DNA from: Kibdelosporangium banguiense
GTDB taxonomy: Bacteria > Actinomycetota > Actinomycetes > Mycobacteriales > Pseudonocardiaceae
Direction: 5' to 3'
Assembly: GCF_017876405.1 (NCBI RefSeq)
Contig: NZ_JAGINW010000001.1
Span: forward strand, 11,359,203-11,423,202
DNA: 64,000 bases
In this document: positions 51,110 through 60,093 of the stretch, piece after piece
How positions within the stretch are numbered: the first letter of the stretch is position 1
How the letters are laid out: each line of letters opens with the position of its first letter
Program-made: the position numbers and the translations under genes
Notes under the pieces: model-generated
Seen by the model: only the letters and a program-made list of their open reading frames with translations
Told to the model about the DNA's origin: nothing
Database searches by the model: none

Positions 51110-52765
51110 ATGCGGTTCGTTCTGCCCGCAGTATCCGCATTGCTCGCCCTGCTGGTCCTCACCCCGCTGCTCGGACGCGGGTTCGTCCTGAACTACGACA
51201 TGGTTTTCGCGCCGGCCCAGCCACTCGTGCCCGACAGCCTCGGGCTCGGGTCGGCCGTGCCGCGGTCGGTGCCCGCGGACGCCGTGATGTCGTTGTTCAC
51301 CGCGATTCTGCCCGGCGACATCGTGCAGAAGATCATCCTGTTCCTGGCCCTGATGATGGGGCCGTGGGGCGCCGGGCGGCTGGTGCCGGCCAACGCCATG
51401 CCGATCCGTGTCGTGGCGGCGGTCTGGTATGGGTGGAGTGCATATCTGGCCGAGCGGCTGTTCATGGGGCATTGGCCGTATCTCGTCGCGTATGCCTGTC
51501 TTCCGTGGATCGCCTCCGCCGGGCTGGCCGTGCGGCGCGCCGAGCCCAAGGCCTTGCCCAAGCTCATTCTCGCGTGCGCTCCGGCCGTGATCACGCCGAC
51601 CGGCGGGATCCTCGCGGCTGGGATGGCGTTGGTGTGCGCCGGACGGCAGGCGCTTGTCGTCACCGCTCCTGCCATGGTCGCGCTCAACGCACCTTGGTGG
51701 GTGCCGTCGATCCTGCAGTCGACACTGTCCTCTCCGGACGGAATCAGCGCGTTCACGGCCAGGGCGGAGAACTGGGCCACACCAGTGCTCAGTGTGCTCA
51801 GCACCGGTGGCATCTGGAACGCCGAAGTGGTGCCGGGCAGCCGGGAAATGCCGCTGTTGCCGGTATTCACGCTGTTCGCGTTGCTCGTCGTGTTCATCGG
51901 CCTGCAGTCCGCGACCGAGAAGTGGTTGCGGGGATTGCTGTTGCTGGGCGCTGCCGGTGTGGTCATCGCGGTGTTCGGGACGCTGCCAGGTGGTGATGTG
52001 GCGCTGCGATGGGCGGTCGAGCACATCCCAGGCGCGGGCCTGTTGCGGGATTCCCAGAAGTACGCGGCCTGGTGGGCGTTGCCGATGGCAATCGGGTTCG
52101 CGCTGGGTGTCCAGGTGGCAAGCAAGTACTTGACCAACCGGATCGCCCTGATCACCGTGGCGTCGTTGCTTCCCCTGGTGACGATGCCGGACTTCGCGTG
52201 GGCCGGGTTCAACCGGCTGGCGACTACTGCCTACCCCAGCGACTGGACCGCAGTCGCCGACCTGCTCAGACGCGACCGGCAGACCGGTGACGTGGTCGCC
52301 CTTCCGCTGTCGGCGTTCCGGCGTTTTCCCTGGAACGACAACCGGACCCAGCTCGATCCCGCGCCGAGGATCCTGCCCCGCACAGTGATCACCGACGACA
52401 CCGTGGTGGTGGGCGGCCGGCCGATCGCCGGCGAGGACGCCCGGGCCCAGCAGGTCCGCCGCACTGTCGAGGAGAACGAGAACCTCGCGGCCATGGGCAT
52501 CGGCTGGGTGCTGGTCGAGCATCAGACCCCTGGCCGGATCGACCAGGCTGTGCTGCAACGACTGCAGCCGGTCTGGCAGGGCGAGTGGCTGACGCTCTAC
52601 CGAGTCCCGGGCATGCTCGCCCGCGCACCGGCGGGACCGCCGCGTTTGCCTGTTCTGGCAGGGGATTTACTAGCATTGACAGTTGTGACCGGAGCGCTAT
52701 TGTGGCTCGTGTTACCTGCCGGTAGATTCAGGCTTCGAAACCGGACACGCACAGCCGAGGAGTAA
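51110..52765 (+). CDS. Polytopic membrane protein of the arabinan locus
   Basis: A 551-residue membrane protein with about ten segments in the first ~370 residues, an early NYDMVFAP loop, then an outside domain and one last segment (LLALTVVTGALLWLVLPAG). The layout recalls GT-C glycosyltransferases, though a clear Asp pair was not found. It shares its gap with the divergent flippase gene. GATAAT at 51066 may be a -10. The 3' end contains a promoter for the next gene. Function unassigned; envelope-glycan assembly is likely from context. Confidence 0.75.
   Translation: MRFVLPAVSALLALLVLTPLLGRGFVLNYDMVFAPAQPLVPDSLGLGSAVPRSVPADAVMSLFTAILPGDIVQKIILFLALMMGPWGAGRLVPANAMPIRVVAAVWYGWSAYLAERLFMGHWPYLVAYACLPWIASAGLAVRRAEPKALPKLILACAPAVITPTGGILAAGMALVCAGRQALVVTAPAMVALNAPWWVPSILQSTLSSPDGISAFTARAENWATPVLSVLSTGGIWNAEVVPGSREMPLLPVFTLFALLVVFIGLQSATEKWLRGLLLLGAAGVVIAVFGTLPGGDVALRWAVEHIPGAGLLRDSQKYAAWWALPMAIGFALGVQVASKYLTNRIALITVASLLPLVTMPDFAWAGFNRLATTAYPSDWTAVADLLRRDRQTGDVVALPLSAFRRFPWNDNRTQLDPAPRILPRTVITDDTVVVGGRPIAGEDARAQQVRRTVEENENLAAMGIGWVLVEHQTPGRIDQAVLQRLQPVWQGEWLTLYRVPGMLARAPAGPPRLPVLAGDLLALTVVTGALLWLVLPAGRFRLRNRTRTAEE
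52676..52703 (+). promoter_or_regulatory. Sigma-70-type promoter for the DUF2613-methyltransferase genes
   Basis: TTGACA (52676-52681), 16-base spacer, TATTGT (52698-52703), inside the 3' end of the upstream membrane-protein gene and 66 bases before the DUF2613 GTG. The best -35/-10 match noted in the window. Confidence 0.6.
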
Positions 52766-52769
52766 GCAC

Positions 52770-52937
52770 GTGGGCACACTGGTCGGTGCGATCATCGCAG
52801 TGGTCGCCGGACTCGGCATCGCGGGCGGCGGAACATATCTGCTGGTCGACAACCGGGCTCCGGACAGTGCGATCGAGTGGAACAACCTGCCGGCCCCGAA
52901 CAACGCGAACGGCATTGTCGACTACGGCCGGCGGTAA
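52770..52937 (+). CDS. Small membrane protein, DUF2613 family
   Basis: A 55-residue protein: one N-terminal membrane segment or signal anchor (LVGAIIAVVAGLGIAGGG), then a short outside tail ending in NNANGIVDYGRR. GAGGAG lies ~8 bases before the GTG at 52770. DUF2613 proteins of this size are encoded near AftD in mycobacteria (Rv0236A beside Rv0236c), which supports the call and links it to arabinan assembly. It may be an accessory subunit of a membrane glycosyltransferase. Confidence 0.8.
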   Translation: MGTLVGAIIAVVAGLGIAGGGTYLLVDNRAPDSAIEWNNLPAPNNANGIVDYGRR

Positions 52938-52938
52938 A

Positions 52939-53685
52939 GTGCCGCGCTCGGCGACGCTCGACCGGTCGGTCCGGCTGTTTCAGGCATTCCGCAACGAACA
53001 GACCGATCGGGACACTTTCTATCGGATCCTGGCCGACGACTCTGTCCGCCAGGTCTCCGAGTTCGCGCCCCTGCGCGGCGGCACATTGCTCGATGTCGGT
53101 GGTGGCCCTGGGTATTTCGCGGACGCGTTCCGCGCCGCCGGGGCCTACTACCTGGGCCTGGACCCGGATGTGGGCGAACTCTCGGCCCGTGGTGAGTACA
53201 CCCCCGGAATGATTCGCGCCAGCGGCACGCAACTGCCGGTACGAACCGGTTCGGTCGATATCTGCTACTCGTCCAACGTGCTGGAGCACGTCGGCAACCC
53301 ACGCCGGATGCTCGACGAGATGGTCCGCGTGACCAAACCGGGCGGCACGGTTTTCCTGTCTTTCACGCCCTGGTATTCGCCGTGGGGCGGGCATGAAACG
53401 TCACCGTGGCACTTCCTGGGCGGCGACTACGCGCGAAAGCGATTCCGCACGAAAAACGGCCGTGAGCCCAAGAACTGCTACGGCGAAAGTCTTTTCGCGG
53501 TATCCATCGGCTCGGCACTGCGCTGGGCGCGAAACCATCCGGACGCCACGCTGGAACGCGCACTGCCCCGTTATCACCCGTGGTGGGCGACCTGGGTAGT
53601 GCGCGTTCCCGGCCTGCGTGAAGTGGCTTCCTGGAACCTGGTACTGGTTCTCAGGAAGTCGAGTGCGCGCCCCGCCGGCGGCTGA
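52939..53685 (+). CDS. SAM-dependent methyltransferase (Rv0224c-like)
   Basis: A 248-residue type-11 methyltransferase. Motif I is LLDVGGGPGYFADAF, followed by YLGLDPDVGEL, then DICYSSNVLEHVGNP and GGTVFLSFTPWYSP. The GTG at 52939 starts one base after the DUF2613 stop. The 3' end overlaps the convergent DUF3068 gene by 35 bases. In mycobacteria a similar methyltransferase (Rv0224c) lies next to the same set of envelope genes, so a cell-wall glycolipid substrate is likely. Confidence 0.88.
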   Translation: MPRSATLDRSVRLFQAFRNEQTDRDTFYRILADDSVRQVSEFAPLRGGTLLDVGGGPGYFADAFRAAGAYYLGLDPDVGELSARGEYTPGMIRASGTQLPVRTGSVDICYSSNVLEHVGNPRRMLDEMVRVTKPGGTVFLSFTPWYSPWGGHETSPWHFLGGDYARKRFRTKNGREPKNCYGESLFAVSIGSALRWARNHPDATLERALPRYHPWWATWVVRVPGLREVASWNLVLVLRKSSARPAGG

Positions 53686-54664
53686 ACAGCACCAGCATCA
53701 CGATCCCCGCGAGCGTCAGCACGCCACCAACGATCCACAGGATCACCGGCAGGCCGGTGAGCAGCCACAGCTGGGACATGTTCTCCTTGGCGATGGACAC
53801 GTTCTTGGCCACCGACGGCCCGTCGAGCTCGAGCGCGCCGTCGAACACCACTGTGCCGCTACCGGGTCCCTGGGTGTCGGTACGCAGCTCCTGCTTGCTC
53901 CACTGCCGCAGCTTGATCACCGCGCCGGTGTTCGGCTCGATCCAGATCGTCCGGTCGACCTCGTAGTAGAGCCCCGCCTTGACAGTGTTCTCGGTCTGCC
54001 CGACCAGTGAGCCCGGCACCTCACGGCTGTCGATGTTCGTCGACGGCGCGCTCTGCTTGAACCGGTACACCTCAAGGCCGTCGATCTCGTCCACCGCTTC
54101 GAACTTGGCGTCGATCGGCTTGCGCAGGGAGATGTCGTACCACTGGTAGGTCTTCTTCTCGGTCTCGAACGGGAACTTGAAGTTCAGGCCGGGGAACTGC
54201 GGATCCTTGGTGTCGGCCCGTTTGCGCGTGTCCTTGCCCTTTTCCAGGGTGTTCTGCAGGTATCCGTTGGTGCACGGGCCGACCGCCTCGGCGGTGAACC
54301 GGTCCAGGCACAGCTCACGGACACTGCCGTTGACCGTGGACTTGGTCGAGTCCTCGGTGACGAGGCTGGTCTCGATCCAGACCGCGATGTTGCCGTCCTT
54401 CTTGACTTCCGGCGCCTGCATGTCGGCGGTGACGTAGGTCGACGACGTCAGGCTGAGGTTGCGACGGATCTCGGGGATCGCGGGCTGGCCCGGCTTTTCC
54501 ACGTACATCAGCGCGGTGATCCCGCTGCCCTTGGCATACGAGAGGGATTCGATGTTGTGTGGGATCTTGGCCAGTGCCGGATAGGCATAGAATCGCAGCG
54601 TGATTCCGGCTGTGACAGCCAAAACGCCCAGTCCGAGCACGACAAGGCTCACAACGCGTCGCAC
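53651..54664 (-). CDS. PorA-family/DUF3068 membrane protein
   Basis: A 337-residue protein. An N-terminal membrane segment (VSLVVLGLGVLAVTAGITL) is followed by a ~270-residue outside domain and a C-terminal segment (LLTGLPVILWIVGGVLTLAG) with a short cytoplasmic tail. This two-anchor layout and the sequence (YVEVDRTIWIEPNTG-like region) match the DUF3068 family, represented by Rv0227c in the mycobacterial syntenic block and named PorA-family in databases. AGGAGG lies 4 bases before the GTG at 54664. A second GTG at 54652 forms a GTGA overlap with the glycosyltransferase stop. Molecular role unknown. Confidence 0.85.
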   Translation of the reverse strand: MRRVVSLVVLGLGVLAVTAGITLRFYAYPALAKIPHNIESLSYAKGSGITALMYVEKPGQPAIPEIRRNLSLTSSTYVTADMQAPEVKKDGNIAVWIETSLVTEDSTKSTVNGSVRELCLDRFTAEAVGPCTNGYLQNTLEKGKDTRKRADTKDPQFPGLNFKFPFETEKKTYQWYDISLRKPIDAKFEAVDEIDGLEVYRFKQSAPSTNIDSREVPGSLVGQTENTVKAGLYYEVDRTIWIEPNTGAVIKLRQWSKQELRTDTQGPGSGTVVFDGALELDGPSVAKNVSIAKENMSQLWLLTGLPVILWIVGGVLTLAGIVMLVLFSRRRGAHSTS

Positions 54665-55845
54665 AGGTCCTCCTGAGAAGCTGGACCGTTGGCACGGCCC
54701 GGGGTTGAACTGTAAAGCAGGTCCGAGACATGTGTGACAAACCGATGTCCACTCGAGACCCAGTCGAAGGCCGCGGCCCACTCCTGGCACGATTTGGCGA
54801 CGATTTCCGCGTCGTCCGGCCGGGAAAGCAGCCGCAACGCGTCATGGACGGCTCCGCCGATATCCGCCCCAGAGGCCACCAGCCAGCCGGTTTCCCCGTG
54901 CCGCACCGAATCGCACAGGCCGTCGACCTCGCGGCACAGCGTCGGGACACCGTGCGCGGCGGCCTCGATCACAGCCAGTCCCCAGCCCTCACCGTCGGAC
55001 AGCGTCACGTTGAGCCAGGATTGCCGTAACAGAGCGCTTTTTGTCGGGTCGTCGACGAAGCCGTGCACGACAACGGCGTCGCCAAAGGGTTTCGCCGCAG
55101 CTCGCAGCGCGTCTTCCTCAGGACCCGTGCCGATGATGTGCAGCCGAAGGCCTGGCCATTCGCCGAGCAGGCCGCCGGTGATGTCTATCAACCGATCGAC
55201 CCGCTTGTGTGTCACCAAGCGTCCTAGGCAGACCAAAGTAGGTTGCACCGAACGGGCGGGCTCGGCCTCCGGCGGTTGGACCATCCCATTGGGAACGACG
55301 ACAACCTTGCCACGCCAACCCAAACGCTCTCGCATCGCGCGAACGGTCGAGTCCGACACGGCGACAGTCAACGCACGCCGATAGACCCGGCGCGCCGCGG
55401 GGCCTTCCAGCCAACGGCCGATCCGGGCCAGCCACGGCGGGAAGTGCACCGCGAACTGGGCGTCGTGCACGTGGTGCATCACCAGCACGACTTTGGTCCG
55501 CCGGGGTACCACCAGCGGACTGAAGAACGGGATGCCGTTCTGGCAATCGACGACGACGTCGATCCGGCTTCGGTTGCGCAACAACCACCACAGCGCCCAA
55601 AAATAGACCGTCCACCGGCCACCCCGGCGGACTGTGCTCATGCTCGACCCTGCAAGCAGGTCTTCGGCCGACTCATCGCCGGGGCCTTGCCCTTCTCCAC
55701 GTGCTGTGAGGAATGTGACCGTGGCGCCTGCCGCGGTCATCGCGTCGGCCATCCGGACGGCGTATTCCTCGGCGCCACCGGCGAGCGGATGCTCGCGGTC
55801 GCGCCAGTTCACCAGCACCACTCGCACACCGTTGAGCGGTGACAC
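54649..55845 (-). CDS. Family 4 glycosyltransferase
   Basis: A 398-residue GT-B enzyme. The N-terminal domain starts VRVVLVNWRDREHPLAGGAEEYA, with the donor-domain blocks VCLGRLVTHKRVDRLI and SDGEGWGLAVIEAAAHGVP, the latter bearing the E-x7-E motif of GT4. It transfers a sugar from a nucleotide donor in the cytoplasm, probably onto a lipid or glycan precursor for the envelope. The GTG at 55845 is 4 bases past the previous stop with GGAGGTGG upstream. A similar enzyme (Rv0225) is present in the mycobacterial block. Confidence 0.9.
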   Translation of the reverse strand: MSPLNGVRVVLVNWRDREHPLAGGAEEYAVRMADAMTAAGATVTFLTARGEGQGPGDESAEDLLAGSSMSTVRRGGRWTVYFWALWWLLRNRSRIDVVVDCQNGIPFFSPLVVPRRTKVVLVMHHVHDAQFAVHFPPWLARIGRWLEGPAARRVYRRALTVAVSDSTVRAMRERLGWRGKVVVVPNGMVQPPEAEPARSVQPTLVCLGRLVTHKRVDRLIDITGGLLGEWPGLRLHIIGTGPEEDALRAAAKPFGDAVVVHGFVDDPTKSALLRQSWLNVTLSDGEGWGLAVIEAAAHGVPTLCREVDGLCDSVRHGETGWLVASGADIGGAVHDALRLLSRPDDAEIVAKSCQEWAAAFDWVSSGHRFVTHVSDLLYSSTPGRANGPASQEDLCDAL

Positions 55846-55849
55846 CAAG

Positions 55850-56614
55850 TCAGGCCACCTCCGGCATCGGCGCCGCGACCGGGACAGGCTCTTCGGCCTG
55901 CTGTTCCTGGACTTCCGCGAGAACGGCGCGCATCCGGGCCAGCGCGGCGAAACTGCGGTAGCCGTCGCGCAGCGGATGGAAGGTCGACCCCGGGATGTCG
56001 GTCCAGCACACCGGCAGCTCGAAGATGACCGCGCCGATCCGTTGCGCCCGCGCCAGAAGCTCCACGTCGAACGCGAAACCCATGGTGCGCAACGAACCGA
56101 ACACAGCGTCGGCCGTCTTGCGGTCGAAGAACTTGTAACCACACTGTGTGTCACCGACACCGGGCACGAAACCGTTGGCCACGCGCCGGAAGAACCACGC
56201 ACCGGCCTGTCTGACCTTGCTGTGCCGGGCATGCACGATCGAGCTCGGGTGCGCCCGGGAACCGACGACCACGTTCACGCCCGCGCCCAGCTGCAGCAGT
56301 GTGGGCCCCAGGGCGTCCATATCGGTCGCCAGGTCGGCGTCACAGAATCCGACGTAGGCACTGTCGGACGACAGCACGCCGGCGCGTACGGCGGCACCCT
56401 TGCCAAGCTGCGGGCAGTGCACGAGCCGGATCGGGATCGGGCCGGACTGGTGCGCGCGGACGACGTCCACGCTGCCGTCCGTGCTCGCGTTGTCCACCAC
56501 GACAATCTCGGCGCTCTTGGTGATGCCGGTCAGCGCGGTGGTCAAGCCACGCAACGTGCCAGGCAGCCGTGACTCCTCATTGCGTACCGGCACGACAATG
56601 GAAAGCAGAGTCAT
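55850..56614 (-). CDS. Family 2 glycosyltransferase (polyprenyl-phosphate sugar synthase type)
   Basis: A 254-residue GT-A enzyme: SIVVPVRNEESRLPGTL, VVVDNASTDGS and the metal motif DADLATD, then DTQCGYKFF and RMGFAFDVELL-like acceptor blocks. The length and GDTQCGYKFF segment fit dolichol-/polyprenyl-phosphate glucosyl- or mannosyltransferases such as DPG1 homologues, without the C-terminal anchor. It leads a minus-strand operon with the GT4 and DUF3068 genes. Confidence 0.9.
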   Translation of the reverse strand: MTLLSIVVPVRNEESRLPGTLRGLTTALTGITKSAEIVVVDNASTDGSVDVVRAHQSGPIPIRLVHCPQLGKGAAVRAGVLSSDSAYVGFCDADLATDMDALGPTLLQLGAGVNVVVGSRAHPSSIVHARHSKVRQAGAWFFRRVANGFVPGVGDTQCGYKFFDRKTADAVFGSLRTMGFAFDVELLARAQRIGAVIFELPVCWTDIPGSTFHPLRDGYRSFAALARMRAVLAEVQEQQAEEPVPVAAPMPEVA

Positions 56615-57198
56615 GTCGGACGAGCTCCTGATTTTGGCATGGTGAAACCGGCGCGGCGTTGCAACGGTCCTCCCGTGAACGTGATGCAGATCGCAGGGTC
56701 AGAAAGTTACCCAACGGTAGGCCCCTGCAAATAGAACCCGACTGTGATCCACGTCACTCGAATTCCGCGACCGGAGAGTGTACTGCCGGTATCACCCATC
56801 CGGACTCGCCAAATTGCGTCAGGTGGACTAGCGAGACAGGCGGCATTGTTCCCACGAACAAAGCCGTCCCAACTATTTTGTACTCCTAGAACACGTTTCA
56901 GTTCGCGACTGACAAAGTTCACAGACCGGTCCGCTGACGCCCGCCCTAAAGACCATAGTTTCCACAGTTCAGAGCCACTTTTCGAGACCACGGAGTGGAT
57001 CTCCCTCAGGGCTCGGCATCGATCTTGCCAACGCCTAGAATCGATGCTGGACCCGGCCTGGCCGATCTTCACGCCCGCATGCACCGGATGCGTACCGCCG
57101 GGCGGCCCAACTCATGATGTTCGAATCGTCAAGCACTGGTTGATAACCGACTGGACGCGATCTTGAGTCGATTACCCGCGTGATACGCTCACAGAGTC
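56615..57198. other. 584-base gene-free region, lower GC
   Basis: Noncoding DNA between the divergent GT2 and SnoaL-like genes, visibly less GC-rich than the rest. The open frame at 56707-57084 (minus) is in this stretch but lacks a ribosome site or similarity. It contains TAGAAT at 57036 and a KstR-like motif at 56887. No complete promoter could be assigned. It may hold a lost gene. Confidence 0.45.
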
Positions 57199-57543
57199 AT
57201 GACGACAATTCATGACGAGATCGAAACCTTTGTCGCCGCATTCAATCGCGGTGACGCCGACGCACTCGACAAGCTCTACGACGAGCACAGCGTCCTTGTT
57301 CCCGCTCCCGGCCGGCCCCTGACGGGCGATCAGCGCCGCGCCGCGACCGCACACCTGCTCGGCTTCGGTGCGCCCATGAAGGCCGAGATCCGGCACATCT
57401 ATCAGGCCTGCGACATCGCGCTGGTCATCGTGGACTGGTCCATCGAAGGCGTCGGCATGACGGGCACCGCGACTGACGTCCTGCGACGCGGCCCGGACGG
57501 TGAGTGGCACTACGTCGTCGACAATCCCTTCGGAACTGCCTAG
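57199..57543 (+). CDS. SnoaL-like/DUF4440-type protein
   Basis: A 114-residue NTF2-fold protein: ETFVAAFNRGDADALDKLYD helix pair, VLVPAPGRPLTG, and the C-terminal strand set ending GEWHYVVDNPFG. The family includes ketosteroid-isomerase-like and stress proteins of unknown activity. No catalytic Asp pair can be assigned. It is followed 30 bases later by another small gene on the same strand. Confidence 0.85.
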   Translation: MTTIHDEIETFVAAFNRGDADALDKLYDEHSVLVPAPGRPLTGDQRRAATAHLLGFGAPMKAEIRHIYQACDIALVIVDWSIEGVGMTGTATDVLRRGPDGEWHYVVDNPFGTA

Positions 57544-57573
57544 CCAAGCGGGTGGCGCGGACATACTGGGGCG

Positions 57574-57987
57574 ATGGGCATCCTCCGCTACATCGTCAGC
57601 GGCTTCATCCAGCGCAGGATCGCGTGGCGCACGATGAACGCGGCGGCCAGAGTTCTGGGCGCGCGAAGGGGAACCGTTGTCCAGGACTATCGGGCCGGCG
57701 ACCTGCTGACCCCACCCGGACTTTTCATCGTGACGATTCGCCCCGGCAGTGAGGACGAGGTCACCCAGCAGCAGTTGGAGTCAGCGTCCAGCGCGGGCTA
57801 CACCGGCCAGAAGTTGGTGACCGGCGGCCCGCAGCGTTACTGGACGTTCGCGCGGCAGGAGAAACTTCCCTCTTTCTCGTTCGAGACGTTCCCCGCCGGA
57901 AGCATGTTTCGCGATGGTGAGGGGCCGGTCCCCGAAGGACACACCGGTGTCGTGGTGAACCTCGGCACTTCCTACAAAACCTGGTGA
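57574..57987 (+). CDS. Hypothetical protein
   Basis: A 137-residue protein not recognised. The N-terminus is basic and amphipathic (ILRYIVSGFIQRRIAWRT); the rest is mixed beta-type (VTIRPGSEDEV, YTGQKLVTGGPQRYW) without a signal peptide or membrane segment. It follows the SnoaL-like gene closely and ends at a strong terminator, so the two probably form an operon. Confidence 0.7.
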   Translation: MGILRYIVSGFIQRRIAWRTMNAAARVLGARRGTVVQDYRAGDLLTPPGLFIVTIRPGSEDEVTQQQLESASSAGYTGQKLVTGGPQRYWTFARQEKLPSFSFETFPAGSMFRDGEGPVPEGHTGVVVNLGTSYKTW

Positions 57988-57993
57988 ACAGGC

Positions 57994-58032
57994 GAAAGGG
58001 CCATCCTCCGCAGGCGGCAGGATGGCCCTTTC
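57994..58032. terminator. Bidirectional hairpin terminator
   Basis: A perfect 14-bp stem, GAAAGGGCCATCCT (57994-58007) and AGGATGGCCCTTTC (58019-58032), loop 11, between convergent genes: 6 bases after the hypothetical-protein stop and 60 bases beyond the stop of the ActP gene on the opposite strand. Adjacent T/C-rich and A-rich flanks suit termination in both directions. Confidence 0.9.
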
Positions 58033-58092
58033 TCTTCCCCAGCCCCAACCCCAACACTGCGGCCGAGGCTTGCCCCAAGGGCTGTGATTCTC

Positions 58093-59688
58093 CTAGTGCG
58101 CGACTGCCTTCTCGGCGCCCACACCGGTCAGCGCGCGCACCTCCATCTCGGCGTACTTGGCGTCGTCACGCTCCTTGGAGGTGATGGTGCCGATCCAGCC
58201 CAGCAGGAACGAGACCGGGATGGACACGATGCCCGGGTTGGACAGCGGGAACAGGTCGAAGTCCGCGGACGGGAACATCGCCGAGGCGCTGCCGGACACC
58301 GCCGGTGAGAAGACGATCAGCAACAGGCACACCGCGAGACCGCCGTAGATGCTCCACAGCGCACCGCGGGTGTTGAACTTCTTCCAGAACAGCGAGTACA
58401 GAATGGTCGGCAGGTTCGCCGAGGCGGCCACCGCGAACGCCAGGGCGACAAGGAAGGCGATGTTCTGGCCGTTGGCCACGATGCCGCCGGCGATCGCGAC
58501 CGCGCCGATCACCAGCGCGGTGATCCGGGCGACCTTGACCTCTGCGGCCGGGTCCGCCTTGCCCTTCTTGATCACACTCGCGTACACGTCGTGGGCGAAC
58601 GACGCGGACGCCGTGATGGTCAGACCTGCGACCACCGCCAGGATCGTCGCGAACGCCACGGCCGCGATGAATCCGAGCAGTACCGGTCCACCCAGTGCCT
58701 GTGCCAGCAGTGGTGCGGCGGAGTTCGCCTTGCCGGGCGCGGCGTTGATCGCCGCGGGCCCGACCAGCGCACCGGCGCCGTAGCCGAGGACCAGGGTGAA
58801 CAGGTAGAAGATGCCGATCAGCCAGATGGCCCAGACCACCGAGCGGCGGGCCTCCTTGGCCGTGGGCACGGTGTAGAAGCGCATCAGGATGTGCGGAAGT
58901 CCTGCTGTGCCAAGCACCAGGGCCAGTGCCAGCGAGACGAAGTCGATCTGGGTGAGACCGGTCTTGCCGTACTGCTTGCCCGGGTCGAGGACGGCCGCGC
59001 CGCCCTTCTGCGCCGCGTCGCCCAGCAGCGCGGACAGGTTGAAGCCGTACTTGCCGAGGATCCACAACGTGATCGCGGCGGCACCGGTGATCAGCAGGGC
59101 GGCCTTGATGATCTGCACCCAGGTGGTGCCCTTCATGCCGCCGATCAGCACGTAAACGATCATGAGGATGCCGACGACCGCGATCACCAGTGCCTGACCG
59201 GTCTTGCTGGTGATACCCAGCAGCAACGCGACCAGACCGCCGGCGCCGGCCATCTGTGCCAGCAGGTAGAAGAAGCTCACCGCGAGCGTGGACGTGGCCG
59301 CCGCGGCCCGGACCGGACGCTGCCGCATCCGGAACGCCAGCACGTCACCCATCGTGTACTTGCCGGTGTTGCGCAGCAGTTCCGCGACGAGCAGCAGCGC
59401 GACCAGCCACGCCACCAGGAAGCCGATCGAGTACAGGAAGCCGTCGTAGCCGTTGAGCGCGATGGCACCCGCGATACCCAGGAACGACGCCGCCGACAGG
59501 TAGTCGCCGGAGATGGCGATTCCGTTCTGCGGGCCGGTGAAGGCGCGTCCGGCGGCGTAGTAGTCGGCCGCCGTGCGGGAGTTCTTGCTGGCGCGGAACA
59601 CGACAACAAGCGTGACCACGACGAACGCACCGAAGATCGAGATGTTCAGTGCCGGGTTGCTGCCCGCGACAGCCTGAGCGAGGTTCAC
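58093..59688 (-). CDS. actP: Cation/acetate symporter ActP (SSS family)
   Basis: A 531-residue sodium:solute symporter with about 13 membrane segments. It has AADYYAAGRAFTGPQNG, SGDYLSAASFLGIAG and GTAGLPHILMRFYTVPTAKEARRS, all typical of ActP/MctP acetate permeases. It takes up acetate or other short monocarboxylates with a cation. The GTG at 59688 overlaps the stop of the DUF485 gene (GTGA), the standard YjcH-ActP pairing. It ends before a strong bidirectional terminator. Confidence 0.94.
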   Translation of the reverse strand: MNLAQAVAGSNPALNISIFGAFVVVTLVVVFRASKNSRTAADYYAAGRAFTGPQNGIAISGDYLSAASFLGIAGAIALNGYDGFLYSIGFLVAWLVALLLVAELLRNTGKYTMGDVLAFRMRQRPVRAAAATSTLAVSFFYLLAQMAGAGGLVALLLGITSKTGQALVIAVVGILMIVYVLIGGMKGTTWVQIIKAALLITGAAAITLWILGKYGFNLSALLGDAAQKGGAAVLDPGKQYGKTGLTQIDFVSLALALVLGTAGLPHILMRFYTVPTAKEARRSVVWAIWLIGIFYLFTLVLGYGAGALVGPAAINAAPGKANSAAPLLAQALGGPVLLGFIAAVAFATILAVVAGLTITASASFAHDVYASVIKKGKADPAAEVKVARITALVIGAVAIAGGIVANGQNIAFLVALAFAVAASANLPTILYSLFWKKFNTRGALWSIYGGLAVCLLLIVFSPAVSGSASAMFPSADFDLFPLSNPGIVSIPVSFLLGWIGTITSKERDDAKYAEMEVRALTGVGAEKAVAH

Positions 59689-60029
59689 TTGCCGTCCCCC
59701 TCGATCTCGTCACGGATCTTCTGAGCCTGGGGGTCGAGATCCTTGTTGGCGTAGCGCACGTACAGCATCGTGATCACGAAGGTGGACACGAACTGCAGCA
59801 GCCCGAGAATCAGAGCCACGTTGATGTTGCCGATGACCTTGGTGGACATGAAGCCGTGCGCGTAGTCGGCCAGCAGCACGTAGACCAGGTACCAGACCAG
59901 GAACAGTCCGGTCATCGGGAACACGAACCGGCGCAGCCTGCGCCGTAACTCGACAAAATCGGGGCTGGCTTGGACCGCCTCCCAATCCTGGGCGTCTGGC
60001 GGCCGTGTGTCAGGCGAGACGGTACTCAC
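59685..60029 (-). CDS. DUF485 (YjcH-like) membrane protein
   Basis: A 114-residue protein with two membrane segments (PMTGLFLVWYLVYVLLADYA and VALILGLLQFVSTFVITMLY) and the family block FVELRRRLRRFVFPM before them. DUF485 proteins accompany ActP-type symporters. The GTG at 60029 has GGGAGG upstream; the longer frame is not conserved. It follows the upstream symporter gene by 64 bases and may share its transcript. Confidence 0.92.
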   Translation of the reverse strand: MSTVSPDTRPPDAQDWEAVQASPDFVELRRRLRRFVFPMTGLFLVWYLVYVLLADYAHGFMSTKVIGNINVALILGLLQFVSTFVITMLYVRYANKDLDPQAQKIRDEIEGDGK

Positions 60030-60093
60030 GCAACCTCCCTGTCGCGAATGTGTTCCGCGACACCTTAGGAGGGAGGTCTGGACCTTGGTTCGC

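Noticed and set aside
56887..56900. TAGAACACGTTTCA matches the KstR consensus TNNAACNNGTTNNA
   Set aside because: With only eight to nine fixed bases such a match is expected about once by chance in 64 kb, and no steroid-catabolism gene is near.
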